Assembly (NCBI GenBank): GCA_902790325.1
Contig: CADARP010000014.1
Coordinates: 85,777-144,014, forward strand
Origin: Oscillospiraceae bacterium
GTDB lineage: Bacteria; Bacillota; Clostridia; Oscillospirales; Acutalibacteraceae
Length of the DNA stretch: 58,238 bases
Reading direction: 5' to 3'
Of this stretch, positions 1-9,554 are shown piece after piece. The position numbers were made by a program, and so were the translations under genes. The notes under the pieces were generated by a model that was not told where the DNA came from, ran no database searches, and saw nothing but the letters and a program-made list of their open reading frames with translations. How positions within the stretch are numbered: position 1 is the stretch's first letter; each line of letters starts with the position of its first letter.

Positions 1-268
1 AGGTGTCCACCGGACACCCGCGGTCTCGCCTGCCGGCTCGGTCGGCGCTTCTGCCTGCGGCAGAGGTGTCCACCGGACACCCGCGCCCCAAGGGAAGGCG
101 TTTGCGTCGGGCGCAGCCCGACAAATTCCGCTTTGGCGTTTCCTGTGCCGCGGCGCGCATGGTTGTGTGTCCTACGCACCGCCGGTGTCGATATGAGTTA
201 TCCGCGTCGGGCCAATGTGGGCATCGGCCCCTACGAATCGGGAATTGTATCTCCGTTTTTTCTGCGTG

Positions 269-320
269 TGTAGGGCACGGATATATCCGTGCCGCAGCAC
301 GCATGTATGCGTACCCTACA
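269..320. repeat. 52-bp miniature inverted-repeat element
   Basis: The ends are inverted repeats, TGTAGGG (269-275) and CCCTACA (314-320). Inside is a perfect 20-bp palindrome, GGCACGGATATATCCGTGCC, at 274-293, followed by the smaller palindrome ACGCAT-GT-ATGCGT. The left half recurs at 38513-38541. It looks like a non-coding interspersed palindromic element. Confidence 0.7.
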
Positions 321-391
321 TCCCGCCGTGAACGGCATACAACGGCACCCCGACATATTCCATTTTTTCGAGGAAAAGCACAGATAAAATT

Positions 392-421
392 CGCGGGGCT
401 GCGAACAATCACAGCCCCGCG
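392..421 (-). terminator. bidirectional terminator hairpin
   Basis: A perfect 10-bp stem, CGCGGGGCTG (392-401) with CAGCCCCGCG (412-421), is followed on the minus strand by AATTTTATC and on the plus strand by GCGTTTTGTTTTT. It lies just past the stop of the last gene of the nadE-pncB operon. Confidence 0.75.
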
Positions 422-437
422 GCGTTTTGTTTTTCGT

Positions 438-962
438 TTAATACAGCGACCAGGCTCTGGCCTTGAGGTACCGGTCGTACAGCCAGCCGATGATGCGCTG
501 GAACAGATTGCCGTCCACCTTGACCACCGCCATGATGTTGAGCGCGCGCAGGCCGTCTTTTCCGCCGCGCGTGATGTTATAGGAAATGACTTCCGCGCCC
601 TTGTCGCAGTCGAACCGCACGTCGAGCTCTTCCTTGGTTTCCGGCAGCGTAAAGCCGTCGACCGGGAACAGATCATAGTAAACCACATACTGTCGTCCGG
701 CCTTGAGCGCGTCCGTGTCCGCGAGCGCCGTGCCCGCATAGTCCGATACGGACACCGGATCTGTGCGCGTGACCGTATTGAAGTCCAGCGCATCGCTCTC
801 GATCTCGGCGAATTTTGCATATTCCTCTGGCTTCACGCCGGCGAGATCGCTGCGCAGGTGCATCCGCAGCGCCGGCTCCGCGGCGTCCGCCGCATAAACC
901 GGAACGACTGCCGCGAACAGCAACACCGCCGCCAGCAGAAAAGCGGCCGTTCTTTTCATCAT
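438..962 (-). CDS. small secreted protein, unknown function
   Basis: About 174 residues. The N-terminus is basic (MMKR) and followed by a hydrophobic run ending near VYAADA, a typical Sec signal peptide, so the mature protein should be exported. The mature part is acidic with no recognised motif; the C-terminal 30 residues hold an amphipathic stretch (FQRIIGWLYDRYLKARAW). The start is placed at the ATG that overlaps the pncB stop codon (ATGATG over TGA), which implies translational coupling. A start further upstream is possible in frame but would put charged residues before the signal peptide. The position at the end of a NAD-salvage operon may be incidental. Confidence 0.7.
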   Translation of the reverse strand: MMKRTAAFLLAAVLLFAAVVPVYAADAAEPALRMHLRSDLAGVKPEEYAKFAEIESDALDFNTVTRTDPVSVSDYAGTALADTDALKAGRQYVVYYDLFPVDGFTLPETKEELDVRFDCDKGAEVISYNITRGGKDGLRALNIMAVVKVDGNLFQRIIGWLYDRYLKARAWSLY

Positions 963-2173
963 GGTCTGCGCCGTCCTTTCGTGACGCCGCGCTCGAGACG
1001 GAACGCGACGGACCGTTTGAGGTATTCGAGATATTCCGCGTCGCTGCACATGGCCTTGTCCGGCGTGTCGGACAGTTTTGCCACGGGGCGGTCGTTCACA
1101 TATTGGAGCTTGATGACGATGTTCAGCGGCTCGGCAAACGTGTCGTTCGAGCAGAACGTGCCGATGCCGAAGGAGACCTTCGACCTGTCCTTGAAGTACT
1201 CGTACAGCCCCTGCGCGCGGTCAAAATCGAGGCTGTCGCTGAACAGGAGCTGCTTCGTCCTGGGATCGACGCCGTACTTTTCGTAGTGCGCGATGATCTT
1301 TTCGCCCCATTCGTACGGGTCGCCGCTGTCGTGGCGCACGCCGCTGTAGTTGTTGACCATGGAGCGGTTGAAATCCAGCAGGAACAAATCGGTCGTCACC
1401 GTGTCGGTCAGCGCGGTGCCGTTGTCGCCGTCGTACTCGTCGTACCAGTCCTGCATGGCGTAATGGTTGGTGAACGCGAGCGGGATGGAGTCGATGCCCT
1501 GATACATCTGCACGAACTCGTGCGCATACGTACCGATGGGCGTCAGATCATATTTCATCGCAAGATAAACGTTGGACGTGCCGACGCAGTGTCCCGTCTC
1601 CTGCGCCAGACGCCGCACCACCACGTCCTGCCATTCGCGGGACAGACGGCGGCGGCAGCCGAACTCGGCAAACTTGAACGTGTACTTTCCCTCCCGGAAC
1701 GCCTGAATCTTTTTGTCCAGCCGTTCTTCGGCGGATTTCAGCAGTTTGTCGTAATCGTACGTCATGCGGAAGTACACTTCGTTGATGATCTCCAGAAGAT
1801 AGATCTCGAACTGCATCGCGGAGAACAGCGGGCCGTTGACGACGACGGACAGCTCGCCCGCATCGTTCAGCGTCACCGTCACATATTCCCGGATGGGCCG
1901 CCACAGACGCAGAAACTCCACATAGTCGTTTTTGATGAACCGGATGGAGCGCAGGTAGCCCAGCTCGTCCTTGCGGAAGCGCAGCGTACACAGCGCGTCG
2001 ATCTGCTCGTCGATCTCCCTGACCATCTCCGGCGTGAACCGCACGTTCGCGTTGCGGCATTTGAAGTGGTACTCGCCGCACAGATCGGTGTGCTTGTGAA
2101 AGATCACCTGATCCATGTTGAATTTGTACAGATCCGTGTCCAGAAGGGAACGGATAATGGGATCAAAACGCAC
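959..2173 (-). CDS. pncB: nicotinate phosphoribosyltransferase
   Basis: 404 residues, full length for the PncB form of the family. PncB converts nicotinate and PRPP to nicotinate mononucleotide with ATP hydrolysis, in the cytoplasm. Family signatures are visible: the substrate-binding start LLDTDLYKFNMDQ (residues 10-22), GTSNVYLA at about 198, GTYAHEF with the His expected to be phosphorylated at about 218, VRHDSGDP, FSDSLDF and FGIGT. It lies 13 bp after nadE and overlaps the next small gene, so the three are probably one transcript. NadD, which acts between PncB and NadE, is not in this window. Confidence 0.96.
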   Translation of the reverse strand: MRFDPIIRSLLDTDLYKFNMDQVIFHKHTDLCGEYHFKCRNANVRFTPEMVREIDEQIDALCTLRFRKDELGYLRSIRFIKNDYVEFLRLWRPIREYVTVTLNDAGELSVVVNGPLFSAMQFEIYLLEIINEVYFRMTYDYDKLLKSAEERLDKKIQAFREGKYTFKFAEFGCRRRLSREWQDVVVRRLAQETGHCVGTSNVYLAMKYDLTPIGTYAHEFVQMYQGIDSIPLAFTNHYAMQDWYDEYDGDNGTALTDTVTTDLFLLDFNRSMVNNYSGVRHDSGDPYEWGEKIIAHYEKYGVDPRTKQLLFSDSLDFDRAQGLYEYFKDRSKVSFGIGTFCSNDTFAEPLNIVIKLQYVNDRPVAKLSDTPDKAMCSDAEYLEYLKRSVAFRLERGVTKGRRRP

Positions 2174-2186
2174 GGCAATCTCCTCC

Positions 2187-2927
2187 TTACTCGGGTATCG
2201 TATCCAGATGCGGGTCGAACGCCGGCATCAGACGCAGCTTGAAAAGGTTTGCGCGGTGCTTGCGGTCGATGGACGCTTTCGTCTGCGGATCGTCGATCTC
2301 GCCCGTGCGGATGTAGCGGTCGAGCACGGCGTAAGTAAAGCCGAGATTGTCCTCGTCCGTCTTGCCGCACAGACCGTCGATCGGCGGTTTGTCCACCAGC
2401 ACGTCCGGCAGTCCAAGCGCTCTGCCGAGCGCCTTCACCTCCTGCACCGTCAGACCGGAGCAGGGGCTGAAATCACCGGCGCCGTCGCCGTAACGCGTCG
2501 CGTAACCCACCCAGTCCTCCGACAGATTGCAGGTGTTTGCCACACGTCCGTTGTTGCTTTGCGACACGGCGTAGAGCGTCGCCATGCGGATGCGCGGCGG
2601 CAGATTCTCGCGGCTCTGCTTCGACAGCTCAAACGGGATGCTGCGCGTAACGCCGTCGATCGCGTCCTTGATATTGACGACATAGTGCCGGATGCCGAGA
2701 TGCTCGACCAGCAGGTGCGCCATGTCGATGTCGTGCTGCTCGCCGTTGGGCATCAGCACACCGATCACGCGATCCCTGCCGAGCGCCTCGACGCACAGCG
2801 CCGCCACGACCGAACTGTCCTTGCCGCCGGAAATCCCGACCACGGCGCTGCAGCCTTCGCCGTTCTCCCGGAAAAAGTCCCGGATCCACCCGACGCAGGC
2901 GTCCCGGATCACATTTACATCAAACAT
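2187..2927 (-). CDS. nadE: NH3-dependent NAD+ synthetase
   Basis: 246 residues; it makes NAD from nicotinate adenine dinucleotide, ATP and ammonia. The ATP pyrophosphatase P-loop GISGGKDSS is at about residues 32-40, and the NAD-synthetase signatures NLSEDWVGYATRYGDGAGDF and PPIDGLCGKTDED follow. No N-terminal nitrilase domain is present, so this is the short ammonia-using form. The ATG at 2927 is chosen because AAAGGAG lies about 7 bases upstream; the ATG six bases earlier would sit almost on top of that site. Followed by pncB after 13 bp, which supports a nicotinate salvage operon. Confidence 0.95.
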   Translation of the reverse strand: MFDVNVIRDACVGWIRDFFRENGEGCSAVVGISGGKDSSVVAALCVEALGRDRVIGVLMPNGEQHDIDMAHLLVEHLGIRHYVVNIKDAIDGVTRSIPFELSKQSRENLPPRIRMATLYAVSQSNNGRVANTCNLSEDWVGYATRYGDGAGDFSPCSGLTVQEVKALGRALGLPDVLVDKPPIDGLCGKTDEDNLGFTYAVLDRYIRTGEIDDPQTKASIDRKHRANLFKLRLMPAFDPHLDTIPE

Positions 2928-3002
2928 ACACATACTCCTTTCGGCACATTGCAGCCGTTGCGGCACAAAGTCTGCGCAGCGGCCGCGCATGGAACCGGCG
3001 CA

Positions 3003-4082
3003 TCATTTTTTGATTTTCTGCCAGATGAACGACGGCAGCGCGCCGAGAAGCAGGAACAGCGATTTGAAAAAGTATTTCGGCCACAGAATGAAGTAACGGT
3101 GCAGATCCGGCTTTTCCGTTTTGTACGTGCGGCTGTCGTGCACGGCGGAACGGTCGATCGTATACCGGAGCTCGGCGATCTGCGCGGCATGGTCGGCCAG
3201 CCGCTCGCCCGTCTCGTCGTCATAGAGCCAGCGCAGCTCGTTCGACACTGCCTCGAGCGACACGCCGCCGCCGTCGCGGTAGAAGAGCTTTTCCGCCGAG
3301 TCCCAATAGCCCCACCAATCCGAAAACTGCGCACTGAAACGCGCCTCGTCCTCGGGTGTGAGATAATATCTGCCCTCGTTCTCCTGTTCGATCCAGATCT
3401 CTTTGAAGCCCTCGTCTTCGATGAACAGCTTCTGCATTTCGTTTTCGGTATCCAGGAAGCGGGCGTTCACGTCGCCGACAATAATGACTGCGTGATCCTT
3501 GGAGTACGAATCGACGAACCGCAGCAGCTGCCGGTACTCCGACAGACGCGCCGCAAGGTCGCGCTCGTAGTCCACGCCCCAGTCCGCGTCCGCATGCAGG
3601 TCGTATACGTCGACGTAAACGCCGTCCGCGATCTCCATGCTCGCGCACATAAAGCCCTTCGGCGTCAGCTCGTCGCCGCACGAATCGAGCACGCCGTACG
3701 TCTCGTCCCACGCCTCGCGCGCGACGTTGTACATCGGGTAGCGGGAGAAGAAATTCATGCCGTCGCCGAACGGGATCGGACCGGAATGCAGCGTTTTATA
3801 CGGCAGGTCGATCTCCTTCTTGTGGATAAAATGGAAATTGAAATCCTCCTGTACGGCGACGATGTCCGCGCCCATCGCGTTGATCACGGGCGGCAGCTTT
3901 TCGGAACACGCCAGCGGATCGCGGTTCTCGCTCGTGGCGAACGCCGGGATCGGCAGACCGTCCACGTTGAGGTTGACGATCTTCATCGTGCCGCTCTCGG
4001 CGGCCTCGTCCCCGGCGAACACGGGACACGCGCACAGTGCGCACAGCACAGCGCACAGCAAAACAGAAAGGATTCTTTTCAT
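3003..4082 (-). CDS. secreted endonuclease/exonuclease/phosphatase-family protein
   Basis: 359 residues. A signal peptide (MKRILSVLLCAVLCALCACPVFAG) is followed by an EEP-fold domain: KIVNLNVDG with the metal-site Asn, DIVAVQED with the metal Glu, a central DLHAD, and IIVGDVNA near residue 215. These match the DNase I / sphingomyelinase-type phosphodiesterase superfamily, so the likely chemistry is metal-dependent phosphodiester hydrolysis outside the cell. The usual C-terminal SDH motif is not clear: the region reads LADHAAQI. A hydrophobic C-terminal segment (YFFKSLFLLLGALPSFIW) ends in lysines and may anchor it. The start follows AAGGAG and is preceded by a strong promoter at 4114-4142. 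The substrate is unknown. Confidence 0.8.
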   Translation of the reverse strand: MKRILSVLLCAVLCALCACPVFAGDEAAESGTMKIVNLNVDGLPIPAFATSENRDPLACSEKLPPVINAMGADIVAVQEDFNFHFIHKKEIDLPYKTLHSGPIPFGDGMNFFSRYPMYNVAREAWDETYGVLDSCGDELTPKGFMCASMEIADGVYVDVYDLHADADWGVDYERDLAARLSEYRQLLRFVDSYSKDHAVIIVGDVNARFLDTENEMQKLFIEDEGFKEIWIEQENEGRYYLTPEDEARFSAQFSDWWGYWDSAEKLFYRDGGGVSLEAVSNELRWLYDDETGERLADHAAQIAELRYTIDRSAVHDSRTYKTEKPDLHRYFILWPKYFFKSLFLLLGALPSFIWQKIKK

Positions 4083-4113
4083 GAGTCGGACATCTCCTTT
4101 TGGGGTTTGGCTT

Positions 4114-4142
4114 ATTATAGCAAATCCATACGGATTCGTCAA
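4114..4142 (-). promoter_or_regulatory. sigma-A promoter of the EEP-family gene
   Basis: On the minus strand TTGACG (4142-4137), a 17-bp spacer, and TATAAT (4119-4114). The start codon at 4082 lies about 25 nt downstream of the expected transcription start. Confidence 0.85.
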
Positions 4143-4209
4143 GGAAGCAATACACGAATTGAAACAAGCATTTTCCTTTTGGGCTTCCTGTGGTATTGAT
4201 CCCATGACG

Positions 4210-4242
4210 CACGGGGCGGCGAACTGCTGCCCCGTGTTTTTT
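4210..4242 (+). terminator. orphan intrinsic-terminator-like hairpin
   Basis: CACGGGGC (4210-4217) pairs with GCCCCGTG (4229-4236), followed by TTTTTT. It is in plus orientation, but no plus-strand gene is seen upstream. The 4083-4433 interval otherwise contains only the promoters at 4114-4142 and 4374-4402. Confidence 0.55.
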
Positions 4243-4373
4243 GTGCAGAACCGTTCCTGCCCCGGGCTATCCATTCCGGCATTTTGGGTATGGATCGGCG
4301 GCCAAGGAACTCGTGCGGATTACACGGCTGCGCGGGTCTGCCGTACCACAAAGCGGCTTTATCCAAAAAAGGC

Positions 4374-4402
4374 TGGACTTTTTCCGGCACATCGTGTATA
4401 AT
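4374..4402 (+). promoter_or_regulatory. promoter of small membrane-protein gene
   Basis: TGGACT (4374-4379), a 17-bp spacer and a perfect TATAAT (4397-4402), with the start codon about 25 nt downstream of the expected transcription start. Confidence 0.75.
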
Positions 4403-4433
4403 GAAAAAAAGATAGGAAAAGAGGTGTATGGTT

Positions 4434-4694
4434 ATGCGTAAAGTCCTGATCCTATGCTGCAGCATCCTGTTGTGCTTTGCGATCTGCTTCCCGGTATATG
4501 CAGATGTGATTGTTCCCTTCCCGCCGGGAAATCCGTCGCGTACCACAACGAATCCGCAGGAGGCTCCGACGACCGTGAGCGAAGGCCCTTCGTCTCCGAT
4601 TATAGCGAGACTGCAGGCGGTCTGGGGCGCAGTTATTGCTGCCGTACTCGCCGCCGTGGCGCTCTTGACACAGTTTTTCCACAAAAAAGGATAA
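4434..4694 (+). CDS. small exported single-pass membrane protein, unknown
   Basis: 86 residues from the ATG at 4434, which sits 9 bases after AGAGG; an in-frame ATG at 4428 is too close to that site. Layout: signal peptide (MRKVLILCCSILLCFAICFPVYA), a Pro/Ser/Thr-rich linker of about 30 residues, then a hydrophobic helix (AVWGAVIAAVLAAVALLTQFF) and a basic end HKKG. It is probably exposed outside the membrane with a C-terminal anchor. It is monocistronic, with its own promoter (TATAAT at 4397) and terminator (4731-4766). No family is recognised. Confidence 0.7.
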   Translation: MRKVLILCCSILLCFAICFPVYADVIVPFPPGNPSRTTTNPQEAPTTVSEGPSSPIIARLQAVWGAVIAAVLAAVALLTQFFHKKG

Positions 4695-4730
4695 CAAGAT
4701 CTACACTTTGACATCCCGCATCTGATGATT

Positions 4731-4769
4731 ACGCCCTGCAGCCGTGTGGCCGCAGGGCGTGCGTTTTTT
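4731..4769 (+). terminator. terminator after small membrane-protein gene
   Basis: ACGCCCTGC (4731-4739) pairs with GCAGGGCGT (4752-4760), then GCGTTTTTT. It lies between convergent genes; the minus-strand side lacks a T-run, so it serves uvrA poorly. Confidence 0.8.
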
Positions 4770-4770
4770 C

Positions 4771-7590
4771 TTATTCCGGCAGAACTTTTTTCAGATACTG
4801 CCCTGTCAGCGACGCCTCGACCTGCGCCACTTCCTCCGGCGTGCCGTACGCCACGATCTCGCCGCCGCGGTCGCCGCCGTGCGGGCCGAGGTCAATGACG
4901 GTGTCCGCCGTCTTGATCACGTCGAGGTTGTGCTCGATGACGACGACCGTGTTGCCCGCGTCGACAAACGTCTGCAGCACGTCGATGAGTCGGTGCACGT
5001 CCGCTGTGTGCAGTCCCGTCGTCGGCTCGTCGAGGATATAGACCGTGCGTCCCGTCGCGCGCTTCGCCAGTTCCGTCGCGAGTTTGACGCGTTGCGCTTC
5101 GCCGCCCGACAGCGTTGTGGACGACTGACCGAGCTTGACATAGCCCAGACCCACATCGAACAGCGTTTTGATCTTGCGGTAGATCTTCGGGATCGGCTCG
5201 AAGAAGTCCATCGCCTCCTCGACCGTCATATCCAGCACTTCGTAGATGTTCCTGCCCTTGTAGCGCACCTCAAGCGTCTCACGGTTGTACCGCGCGCCGT
5301 GGCAGACGTCGCACGGCACGTAGATGTCCGGCAGGAAATGCATCTCGATCTTGACGATGCCGTCGCCCTGACAAGCCTCGCACCGGCCGCCCTTGACGTT
5401 GAACGAGAAGCGGCCGCCCGTGTAGCCGCGGCGCTTGGCGTCGGTCGTCGAGGCGAACAGATCGCGGATGTCGGCGAACACGCCCGTATACGTCGCCGGA
5501 TTCGAGCGCGGTGTGCGGCCGATGGGCGACTGGTCGATGTCGATCACCTTGTCGAGATGTTCGAGGCCGCGCATGTCGCGGTGCTTGCCGGGGAATGTCT
5601 TGGCACGGTTGAGCTCCGCCGCCAGACGTTTGTACAGGATCTCGTTGACCAGCGACGATTTGCCGCTGCCGGACACGCCCGTCACGCAGACGAACTGCCC
5701 GAGCGGGATCGTCACGTCGATCCCCTTGAGGTTGTTTTCCGACGCGCCGAGGATCTCGAGCGTCTTCCCGTTTCCCTTGCGCCGCTTGTCGGGCACGGGG
5801 ATCTTTTTTTTGCCGGAAAGGTACTGCCCCGTGATCGACTGCGGACATGCCATGATCTCCTGCGCCGTGCCCTGCGCCACGACCTCGCCGCCGTGGATGC
5901 CCGCGCCGGGGCCGATGTCCACGATGTGGTCGGCGGCGCGCATCGTCTCCTCGTCGTGCTCGACGACGATCAGCGTGTTGCCCAGGTCGCGCAGGCGGCG
6001 CAGCGTGCCGAGCAGCTTGTCGTTGTCGCTCTGGTGCAGGCCGATGCTCGGCTCGTCCAGAATATACAGCACGCCCATCAGCGACGAACCGATCTGCGTC
6101 GCCAGACGGATGCGCTGGCTCTCGCCGCCGGACAGTGTGCCCGACGCGCGCGACAGCGTCAGATATTCGAGACCCACGCTCGACAAAAACTGCAGGCGGC
6201 TGCGGATCTCCTTGAGGATGAGCCGCGCGATCTGCATCTCACGTTCCGTCAGCTGCAGCGCATCCAGAAACTCCAGCGCCCGCGTGATCGACATCTGCGT
6301 AAACTCGTAAATGTTAATCCCGCCGACCGTCACGCTCAATATCTCCGGCTTCAGACGCGAACCGCCGCATTCGGGGCACGGACGCGCCGTCATGTACTGC
6401 TCGATCTCATTGCGCGACCAGTCGCTGCTGGTCTCCCGGTACCGCCGCTCCAGATTCGGGATGATCCCCTCGAACGGGGCGTTGTAGCTGCCGGTGCCGT
6501 ATTCGACACGGCGCTCCATGGCGAGCTTTTTGCCGTTGGTGCCGTACAGCAGCGCGTTCTGCGCCTCTTTCGACCAGTCGCAGAACGGCGTGTCCATCGT
6601 GAACTTGTATTCCCTTGCCAGCGCCTCGAGATACATCTGCACGATCGTGCCGCCGTCGGGATACGACCAGCCTGTCACCTGCAGCGCGCCCTGCTTCAGG
6701 GAAAGCTTTTTATTCGGGATCACGAGATCGGGGTCGATCTCCATATACACGCCCAGACCCGTGCACTTCGGGCACGCGCCGAACGGATTGTTGAACGAAA
6801 AACTGCGCGGCTCCAGCTCGCCAATGCTCACGCCGTGGTCGGGGCAGGCATAGTTCTGCGAGAACAGCACCTCGTCCCCGTCGATCACGTCCAGCAGCAC
6901 AAGTCCGCCGGACAGCGCCGACGCCGTTTCGACCGATTCGGCAAGGCGCGAACGCACGTCCGGTTTGAGCACAAGCCGGTCGACCACGACCTCGATATTG
7001 TGCTTTTTGTTTTTATCCATCGGGATCTTTTCGGACAGGTCGTACAGGATGCCGTCCACGCGCACACGCACGAAACCGTTCTTGCGCTGGTTCTCCAGCT
7101 CCTTGACATACTCGCCCTTTCTCCCGCGCACGATCGGCGAGAGGATCTGGAATTTCGTGCGTTCGGGATAGGTCATGATCCGATCCACGATGTCGTCGAC
7201 CGTCTGCCGCGCGATCTCCCGCCCGCAGACGGGGCAGTGCGGCACGCCGACCCGCGCGTACAGAAGGCGCAGGTAGTCGTAGATCTCCGTGACGGTGCCG
7301 ACCGTGGAACGCGGATTTTTGGACGTCGTTTTCTGGTCGATCGAAATGGCGGGAGACAGCCCTTCGATCAGATCGACGTCGGGTTTTTCCATTTGACCGA
7401 GAAACTGCCGCGCATAGCTCGACAGCGACTCGACATACCGCCGCTGTCCCTCGGCGTAGATCGTGTCGAACGCCAAAGACGATTTGCCCGAACCGGACAG
7501 GCCGGTGAACACCACCAGCTTGTCGCGCGGGATCGACACGTCGATATTTTTCAGATTGTTGGCGCGGGCGCCTTGTACGGTCAGATTCAT
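4771..7590 (-). CDS. uvrA: excinuclease ABC subunit A
   Basis: 939 residues, the normal length. UvrA is the dimeric ATPase that finds bulky lesions and loads UvrB in nucleotide excision repair. Both ABC modules are intact: Walker [15 protein letters not shown] near residue 31 and [15 protein letters not shown] near 640, and signatures [11 protein letters not shown] and [11 protein letters not shown]. Cys pairs of the zinc modules are present ([19 protein letters not shown] with CDVCHG). The ATG overlaps the uvrB stop by 4 bp, so translation is coupled. It is the last gene of an 11-gene run that begins with surface-polysaccharide genes. Confidence 0.98.
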   Translation of the reverse strand: MNLTVQGARANNLKNIDVSIPRDKLVVFTGLSGSGKSSLAFDTIYAEGQRRYVESLSSYARQFLGQMEKPDVDLIEGLSPAISIDQKTTSKNPRSTVGTVTEIYDYLRLLYARVGVPHCPVCGREIARQTVDDIVDRIMTYPERTKFQILSPIVRGRKGEYVKELENQRKNGFVRVRVDGILYDLSEKIPMDKNKKHNIEVVVDRLVLKPDVRSRLAESVETASALSGGLVLLDVIDGDEVLFSQNYACPDHGVSIGELEPRSFSFNNPFGACPKCTGLGVYMEIDPDLVIPNKKLSLKQGALQVTGWSYPDGGTIVQMYLEALAREYKFTMDTPFCDWSKEAQNALLYGTNGKKLAMERRVEYGTGSYNAPFEGIIPNLERRYRETSSDWSRNEIEQYMTARPCPECGGSRLKPEILSVTVGGINIYEFTQMSITRALEFLDALQLTEREMQIARLILKEIRSRLQFLSSVGLEYLTLSRASGTLSGGESQRIRLATQIGSSLMGVLYILDEPSIGLHQSDNDKLLGTLRRLRDLGNTLIVVEHDEETMRAADHIVDIGPGAGIHGGEVVAQGTAQEIMACPQSITGQYLSGKKKIPVPDKRRKGNGKTLEILGASENNLKGIDVTIPLGQFVCVTGVSGSGKSSLVNEILYKRLAAELNRAKTFPGKHRDMRGLEHLDKVIDIDQSPIGRTPRSNPATYTGVFADIRDLFASTTDAKRRGYTGGRFSFNVKGGRCEACQGDGIVKIEMHFLPDIYVPCDVCHGARYNRETLEVRYKGRNIYEVLDMTVEEAMDFFEPIPKIYRKIKTLFDVGLGYVKLGQSSTTLSGGEAQRVKLATELAKRATGRTVYILDEPTTGLHTADVHRLIDVLQTFVDAGNTVVVIEHNLDVIKTADTVIDLGPHGGDRGGEIVAYGTPEEVAQVEASLTGQYLKKVLPE

Positions 7591-9542
7591 TTGCCGCTCC
7601 TCAATTTTTCGATTTTATCGCGCAGATACGCGGCGTGCTCGAACTCGAGTATCTTGGCCGCGGCGCGCATTTCCGCCGTCAGCGCGGCGATCAGTTTCTC
7701 GCGCTCGACGCGGCTCATGCGTTTGCCGCCGTCCTTCTTGTCCGAGCGGCTGATCTCGATGATGTCGCGCACATCCTTGCGGATGGTCTGCGGCGTGATG
7801 CCGTGCGCTTCGTTGTACGCCTTCTGCTTTTTGCGGCGGCGCTCGGTCTCGCGGATGGCGTTTTCCATCGACGGCGTCACGCTGTCGGCGTACATGATGA
7901 CCATGCCGCCGGCGTTGCGCGCGGCGCGGCCGACCGTCTGTATGAGCGACGTCTCCGAGCGCAGGAAACCTTCCTTGTCGGCGTCGAGGATCGCCACGAG
8001 CGACACCTCGGGGATGTCTAATCCCTCACGCAGCAGGTTGATGCCCACCAGCACGTCGAACGTGCCCAGGCGCAGATCGCGGATGATCTCCATGCGCTCG
8101 ATCGTGTCGACGTCATAGTGCATATAGCGCACCTTGATGCCGAAACCGTCGAGGTAGTCGGTCAGATCCTCCGCCATTTTTTTCGTCAGCGTCGTGACCA
8201 GCACGCGTTCGCCCCGCTCGATGCGCAGGTTGATCTCGGAGATCAGATCCTCGATCTGGCCGTCGGTCGGCTTGACGACGATCTCGGGGTCGAGCAGTCC
8301 CGTCGGGCGGATGACCTGCTCGGCAATGCAGACGCTCTTTTCGCGCTCGAACGGTCCGGGCGTCGCGGAAACGAAGATCTTCTGCCCGATTTTTTGATAG
8401 AACTCGTCGAACGTCAGCGGACGGTTGTCGAACGCCGACGGCAGACGGAAACCGAACTCGACGAGGCTCTCCTTGCGCGAACGGTCGCCGCCGTACATGG
8501 CGCGCACCTGCGGCAGCGTCACGTGCGACTCGTCCACAAACAGCACGAAATCGTCGGGGAAGTAGTCGAGCAGCGTAAAGGGCGGGGCGCCCGGCTTGCG
8601 GCCGGACATGATGCGCGAATAGTTTTCGATGCCCTTGCAGAAACCCGTCTCGCGCAGCATTTCGATGTCGTACTCCGTGCGCTGGCGGATGCGCTGCGCC
8701 TCGAGGAGCTTGCCCTGCGACTCGAACCATGCGACACGCTCCTGCATTTCGTCATAGATCTCGCCGATCGCGCGCTCCATTTTTTCCGCCGAGACGACGT
8801 AATGCGACGCGGGATAGATCGCCACATGCGACAGCGTTTTTTTCACCTCGCCCGTCAGCGCGTGGATCTCGCTGATGCGGTCGATCTCGTCGCCGAAAAA
8901 CTCGATGCGGAAGGCGTTTTCGTTGGAATAGACCGGAAACACCTCGACCGTGTCGCCGCGCACGCGGAACTTGTTGCGCGAAAAGCTGACGTCGTTGCGT
9001 TCGTACTGGATCTCGATCAGCTTGGCGATCAGCTCGTCGCGCGGCTTCTCCATGCCCTCGCGCAGAGAAATGACCATGCTGCGGTAGTCGATCGGGTCGC
9101 CCAGGCTGTAGATGCAGGAAACGCTCGAAACGATGATGACGTCCCGCCGCTCGGACAGCGCCGACGTGGCGGAATGGCGCAGCTTGTCGATCTCGTCGTT
9201 GATAGCGGAATCCTTTTCGATATACGTATCGGTCGTGGGGATATACGCCTCCGGCTGATAATAATCGTAGTAAGAAACAAAATACTCCACTGCGTTTTCC
9301 GGAAAGAACTCCCGGAACTCGGAGCAAAGCTGTGCAGCCAATGTTTTGTTGTGTGCCAGAACCAGCGTCGGCCGGTTGACCTTTGCGATGATGTTGGCCA
9401 TCGTAAACGTCTTGCCGGAACCGGTCACGCCCAGCAGCGTCTGCTCCGCGTATCCCTTGTCGAGACCCGCAGCCAGCTCTGCGATCGCCTGCGGCTGGTC
9501 GCCCATCGGCGCAAAGGGCGCGTGAAGCTTGAATTGATCCAT
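7587..9542 (-). CDS. uvrB: excinuclease ABC subunit B
   Basis: 651 residues. UvrB is the damage-verifying helicase-like subunit that recruits UvrC. Visible: Walker [15 protein letters not shown], the beta-hairpin region around [12 protein letters not shown], the DEAD-like [18 protein letters not shown], helicase motifs V-VI ([23 protein letters not shown]), and the C-terminal UVR motif ending KIEKLRSGK. The start is the ATG at 9542, 9 bases after AGAGG; an in-frame TTG at 9548 is too close. It lies 12 bp after radC and overlaps uvrA by 4 bp. Confidence 0.98.
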   Translation of the reverse strand: MDQFKLHAPFAPMGDQPQAIAELAAGLDKGYAEQTLLGVTGSGKTFTMANIIAKVNRPTLVLAHNKTLAAQLCSEFREFFPENAVEYFVSYYDYYQPEAYIPTTDTYIEKDSAINDEIDKLRHSATSALSERRDVIIVSSVSCIYSLGDPIDYRSMVISLREGMEKPRDELIAKLIEIQYERNDVSFSRNKFRVRGDTVEVFPVYSNENAFRIEFFGDEIDRISEIHALTGEVKKTLSHVAIYPASHYVVSAEKMERAIGEIYDEMQERVAWFESQGKLLEAQRIRQRTEYDIEMLRETGFCKGIENYSRIMSGRKPGAPPFTLLDYFPDDFVLFVDESHVTLPQVRAMYGGDRSRKESLVEFGFRLPSAFDNRPLTFDEFYQKIGQKIFVSATPGPFEREKSVCIAEQVIRPTGLLDPEIVVKPTDGQIEDLISEINLRIERGERVLVTTLTKKMAEDLTDYLDGFGIKVRYMHYDVDTIERMEIIRDLRLGTFDVLVGINLLREGLDIPEVSLVAILDADKEGFLRSETSLIQTVGRAARNAGGMVIMYADSVTPSMENAIRETERRRKKQKAYNEAHGITPQTIRKDVRDIIEISRSDKKDGGKRMSRVEREKLIAALTAEMRAAAKILEFEHAAYLRDKIEKLRSGK

Positions 9543-9554
9543 AAGCAAATACCT

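Larger units (their letters stand above)
1..437. repeat. palindromic repeat region at left edge
   Basis: No credible gene is seen here. A 22-bp direct repeat (AGGTGTCCACCGGACACCCG...) occurs at 1-22 and 64-85, and each copy contains the palindrome GGTGTCC-ACC-GGACACC. Further hairpins are CTGCC-TGC-GGCAG at 52-64 and GTCGGGC-GCA-GCCCGAC at 106-122. A GGGCC...GGCCCCTACGA hairpin at 208-236 resembles one at 54183-54210. An element with TGTAGGG ends occupies 269-320. The long plus-strand ORF across this region is compositional and has no family features. Confidence 0.75.

Noticed and set aside
3-1286. 427-codon plus-strand ORF at the left edge
   Set aside because: It crosses repeat hairpins and then runs opposite the small secreted gene and pncB. 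It has no ribosome binding site and no recognisable domain.
4744-8118. A very long plus-strand ORF (1124 codons) opposite uvrA and uvrB
   Set aside because: It mirrors uvrA/uvrB codon structure in GC-rich DNA and is rich in Arg/His/Val without any domain. uvrA and uvrB on the other strand are full length and unmistakable.
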